DNA from: Solimonas sp040391865
GTDB lineage: Bacteria > Pseudomonadota > Gammaproteobacteria > Nevskiales > Nevskiaceae
Length of the DNA stretch: 22,315 bases
NCBI GenBank assembly: GCA_040391865.1
Contig: JBEBWZ010000049.1
Coordinates: 1-22,315 of the forward strand
Direction of reading: 5' to 3'
The notes below the pieces were generated by a model, which did no database searches, had not been told where the DNA came from, and saw only the letters and a program-made list of their open reading frames with translations. Shown here piece by piece: positions 21,308 through 22,315 of this stretch. How positions within the stretch are numbered: position 1 is the stretch's first letter; each line of letters begins with the position of its first letter. The position numbers and the translations under genes are program-made.

Positions 21308-22315
21308 TCAGCTCAGGCGCAGCTTCATCTGCAGCACGCCCAGGTGTTCGATCTCGCGTTCGAGATCGGCCAGGGTCAGCGGATGGTTGTCCAGCCACTG
21401 CTTGCTGGCGAAACTCAGGTCGAGACCGCGACGGGTCACGCCGAGGCGCACCGGCGGCCGTAGGCTCGGCGTGCGCGAGCGATGCAGCAGATAGGAGAGA
21501 CGCAGCAGCATCACCATGCGCTTGACCGGCTTGACCCAGGCCGTCGGCAGGTCTTCCAGCGGCGCCAGCGTAAGCTTGCCGCGATGCAGGCGCACCAGCG
21601 CCGCCAGCAGCTTCTGGTCGGTCTGCGAAAACCCCTGCAGATCGCTGTTCCGCAAAATGTACTCGCTGTGCTTGTGATAGCCGCTATGGCTGATGGCCAG
21701 ACCGATTTCATGCAACTGCGCGGCCCAGCCCAGCAATTGGCGGATCGGCTTGGTATTCAGGTCCCAGGCGGTGTCGACGTGACTGAGTAGGCGCAGCGCG
21801 GTGCGTTCGACCAGATTCGCCTGTTCCTGATCGATGCCATAGCGTGCGGACAGTGCCTGTACGGACTCGTCACGTACGTCGAGGTTGGCAAGACGTCCCA
21901 GCTGGTCGTAGGCCACACCTTCGCGCAGGGCACGCTCCGAGGTCTGCAGCTCCTTCAATGCGAGTGCATCGAATACCCCCGCCAGAACCGCAAGGCCGCC
22001 GATGAAAACCGGGCGGCGATCTTCGCGCAGGGCGGGAAAATCGATCTGGTCGATGTGCTTGCGCGTCAGCGTCATCTCGATAGTCTTTTCGAGCGCAGTT
22101 CGCGTCACCGACTCGTTGGCCCAGCCGGCGCCACGCATGACGCGCCAGACGCCACGAATGGTGCCCGATGAGCCGATCGCCATATCCCAACCGGTTTCGC
22201 GGTAGCGGCGGTTGAGATACTCCAGTTCCAGGCGCGCGGCGATACGCGCGCGCTTGAATCGTGCGGGCGTGATCTCGCCATCTTCAAAAAAGCGTTGCGT
22301 ATGGTCCACACAGCC
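21308..22315 (-). CDS. ppx: Exopolyphosphatase (Ppx/GppA), C-terminal part (cut by window edge)
   Basis: Removes terminal phosphates from polyphosphate chains, opposing PPK. The visible 335 residues are the C-terminal two-thirds; the reading frame stays open to the right edge, where it begins Gly-Cys-Val-Asp-His-Thr, so the start lies outside. AIGSSGTIRGVWRVM is the phosphate-binding segment of the second actin-like domain, GGLAVLAGVFDALAL and REGVAYDQLGR are further Ppx/GppA signatures. The C-terminal region carries an HD-like helical domain (LLGWAAQLHEIGLAISHSGYHKHSEYIL and LVRLHRGKLTL; shown in part) and a final beta domain ending KLRLS. Ppx and GppA cannot be separated with certainty from this part, but the position opposite ppk and the overall fit favour Ppx. 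Confidence 0.92.
   Translation of the reverse strand, partial: GCVDHTQRFFEDGEITPARFKRARIAARLELEYLNRRYRETGWDMAIGSSGTIRGVWRVMRGAGWANESVTRTALEKTIEMTLTRKHIDQIDFPALREDRRPVFIGGLAVLAGVFDALALKELQTSERALREGVAYDQLGRLANLDVRDESVQALSARYGIDQEQANLVERTALRLLSHVDTAWDLNTKPIRQLLGWAAQLHEIGLAISHSGYHKHSEYILRNSDLQGFSQTDQKLLAALVRLHRGKLTLAPLEDLPTAWVKPVKRMVMLLRLSYLLHRSRTPSLRPPVRLGVTRRGLDLSFASKQWLDNHPLTLADLEREIEHLGVLQMKLRLS

Noticed and set aside
21287..21317. CCTGAG and CTCAGG near the ppk and ppx ends as a bidirectional terminator
   Set aside because: Only 6 bp with a 24-nt loop and no T-run; too weak.
1..22315. Mobile element, prophage, CRISPR, tRNA or rRNA gene, toxin-antitoxin or defence cluster
   Set aside because: None of the open frames has transposase, integrase, Cas, restriction or toxin signatures; no direct-repeat array or tRNA fold was seen, and base composition is even throughout.

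Overview
The window is a GC-rich (about two-thirds G+C by eye), densely coded stretch of ordinary chromosome. Gene order and protein sequence point to a gammaproteobacterium, most likely of the Lysobacterales (Xanthomonadales) or a close relative. The block fmt-def-tsaP-dprA-smg-topA-tsaC-hemF is a local version of the def/fmt/dprA/smg/tsaC neighbourhood of Pseudomonas and Escherichia. The taxonomic call is inference from synteny, not from a marker gene search.

Layout. 1-813 (minus): def followed by the start of fmt, which handle formyl-Met initiation and deformylation. 918-3800 (plus): a LysM lipoprotein of the TsaP type, dprA and smg. 3801-4041: a non-coding gap with a perfect 30-bp palindrome and two smaller hairpins. 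4042-8029 (plus): topA, tsaC and hemF, joined by 4-nt start/stop overlaps. 8091-9029: oxyR with both redox cysteines, facing a TSUP-family permease gene (9040-9849, minus). 9891-13063 (plus): lytic transglycosylase slt overlapping cca, whose 3' end overlaps the 3' end of convergent uppP (13046-13822, minus). 13891-15495 (plus): a PTR1-like pteridine reductase and a DUF1207 outer-membrane-type protein. 15506-16276 (minus): an NRDE/TANGO2-like protein. 16321-19118 (plus): an EcsC-family protein, a small lipoprotein and an NDH-2 NADH dehydrogenase. 19205-22315: ppk1 and the 3' part of convergent ppx, with a three-repeat Pho box just before ppk.

The genes fall into themes rather than one pathway: translation start and tRNA maturation (fmt, def, tsaC, cca), DNA uptake and topology (dprA, topA), envelope building and remodelling (tsaP, slt, uppP, DUF1207), redox and heme (hemF, oxyR, ndh), and polyphosphate turnover (ppk, ppx). 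Several are known conserved families without a settled role (Smg, EcsC, DUF1207, NRDE, the small lipoprotein).

I found no mobile element, CRISPR array, tRNA or rRNA gene, toxin-antitoxin pair, phage gene or defence cluster, and no convincing new multi-gene system. The points most worth checking are the Pho box before ppk, the palindrome cluster before topA, the zinc-ribbon-free TopA with a lysine tail built from 12-nt repeats, the Asp-to-Glu change in the Cca active site, and the uncharacterised envelope proteins.
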